Of a DNA stretch of 22,973 bases, positions 22,640 through 22,973 are shown one piece after another. Both the position numbers and the translations under genes were made by a program. Numbering within the stretch: the first letter of the stretch is position 1; each line of letters opens with the position of its first letter. Origin of the DNA: an uncultured Porphyromonas sp. (GTDB lineage: Bacteria; Bacteroidota; Bacteroidia; Bacteroidales; Porphyromonadaceae); contig NZ_CAJPPN010000037.1 of NCBI RefSeq assembly GCF_905372525.1, positions 1-22,973 on the forward strand. The letters are read 5' to 3'. The notes beneath the pieces are model-generated. The model saw only the letters and a program-made list of their open reading frames with translations. It was not told the DNA's origin and made no database searches.

Positions 22640-22973
22640 GGCAAAAAAGGTATTCCCCTACCCTCTTTCTACAGCCCCTCACTTAATAAATTATTTAAGG
22701 AAGTTACCTGCTTAGATACCAACTAGATACCCACCTCTCTCGGCGGGGATAAAAATTCCCCCGCACGACCTTCACCGAAGATTTTACGGAAGGAGCACCC
22801 CTCCCCCTCCTATTTTCCTCACCTCTTTGCCTACTATTTTCATTACCCTCCCCCTCCTATTTGTACCTCATCCTCTCTGCCCTCGTCTCTCTACTAAGCC
22901 CCCTACCCGTATCTACCGAGCCCTCTATCCGCCCCCTCGGGGGCGATCCTCCCCTTCACCCTCAGACCCGCTC
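22640..22973. other. Non-coding upstream region with direct repeats and small hairpins
   Basis: No gene is seen here. It is strongly pyrimidine-rich on the plus strand. A 17-bp exact direct repeat, CCCTCCCCCTCCTATTT, occurs at 22799-22815 and 22846-22862, 47 bp apart. Small hairpins occur at 22743-22764 (GCGGGG/CCCCGC around an A/T-rich loop) and 22930-22945 (CGCCCCC/GGGGGCG). An A/T-rich imperfect palindrome spans about 22682-22699. Any of these could be operator or terminator sequence; none is assigned. Confidence 0.5.

Overview
The window looks like chromosome from a GC-rich, host-associated Bacteroidota of the Porphyromonas type. The evidence is: a SusC/SusD operon, a PorW/SprE-type component of the type IX secretion system, a GLPGLI-family secreted protein, a DnaE with the PHP-domain insertion seen in this phylum, and several upstream boxes fitting the Bacteroidota -7 consensus TAnnTTTG (TAACTTTG twice, TACCTTTG, TATTTTTG). 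Start codons are mostly preceded by A/T-rich sequence rather than strong Shine-Dalgarno motifs. No tRNA, rRNA, CRISPR array, transposase or prophage gene was seen. I cannot name the species.

Layout. (1) 58-6681, minus strand, housekeeping: dnaE then trxA (33-bp gap) form one unit ending in a hairpin at 2555-2595. hflX then hemH (36-bp gap) form a second unit with its own promoter close to the hflX start. (2) 6682-7321, a divergent intergenic region holding a dnaE promoter and leader hairpin, a 345-bp non-coding element (copy A) with three 22-bp palindromic tandem repeats, and a promoter with a 13-A tract. (3) 7322-10783, plus strand: a GLPGLI-family protein followed 6 bp later by an 877-residue outer-membrane beta-barrel receptor. 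(4) 10784-11253, a convergent intergenic region with a 32-bp perfect-arm hairpin and six 11-bp tandem units. (5) 11254-14885, minus strand: a conserved membrane-anchored protein, an orphan ABC-3 metal transporter permease and PorW, packed with a 15-bp gap and a 40-bp overlap. (6) 14984-15354, a second, better preserved copy (B) of the non-coding element with clear terminal inverted repeats. (7) 15366-22454, minus strand: a four-gene polysaccharide (glycan) utilisation locus, SusC, SusD, GH18 endoglycosidase and DUF1735/LamG surface lipoprotein, closed by a strong terminator. (8) 22455-22973, the promoter and upstream region of that locus.

How the genes fit together. The glycan locus has the same gene order as the Bacteroides N-glycan endoglycosidase loci (SusC, SusD, GH18, DUF1735-LamG), so its likely job is release and import of host N-glycans. 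PorW serves secretion of surface and extracellular proteins. The most unusual content is non-coding: the two copies of a short inverted-repeat element carrying a 3 x 22-bp palindromic minisatellite. It is organised like the BrickBuilt elements described in Porphyromonas gingivalis (leader, 23-nt repeats, tail, inverted-repeat ends), but its sequence is not shown here to be the same. One copy sits between the dnaE and GLPGLI promoters. The other sits directly upstream of the porW operon.
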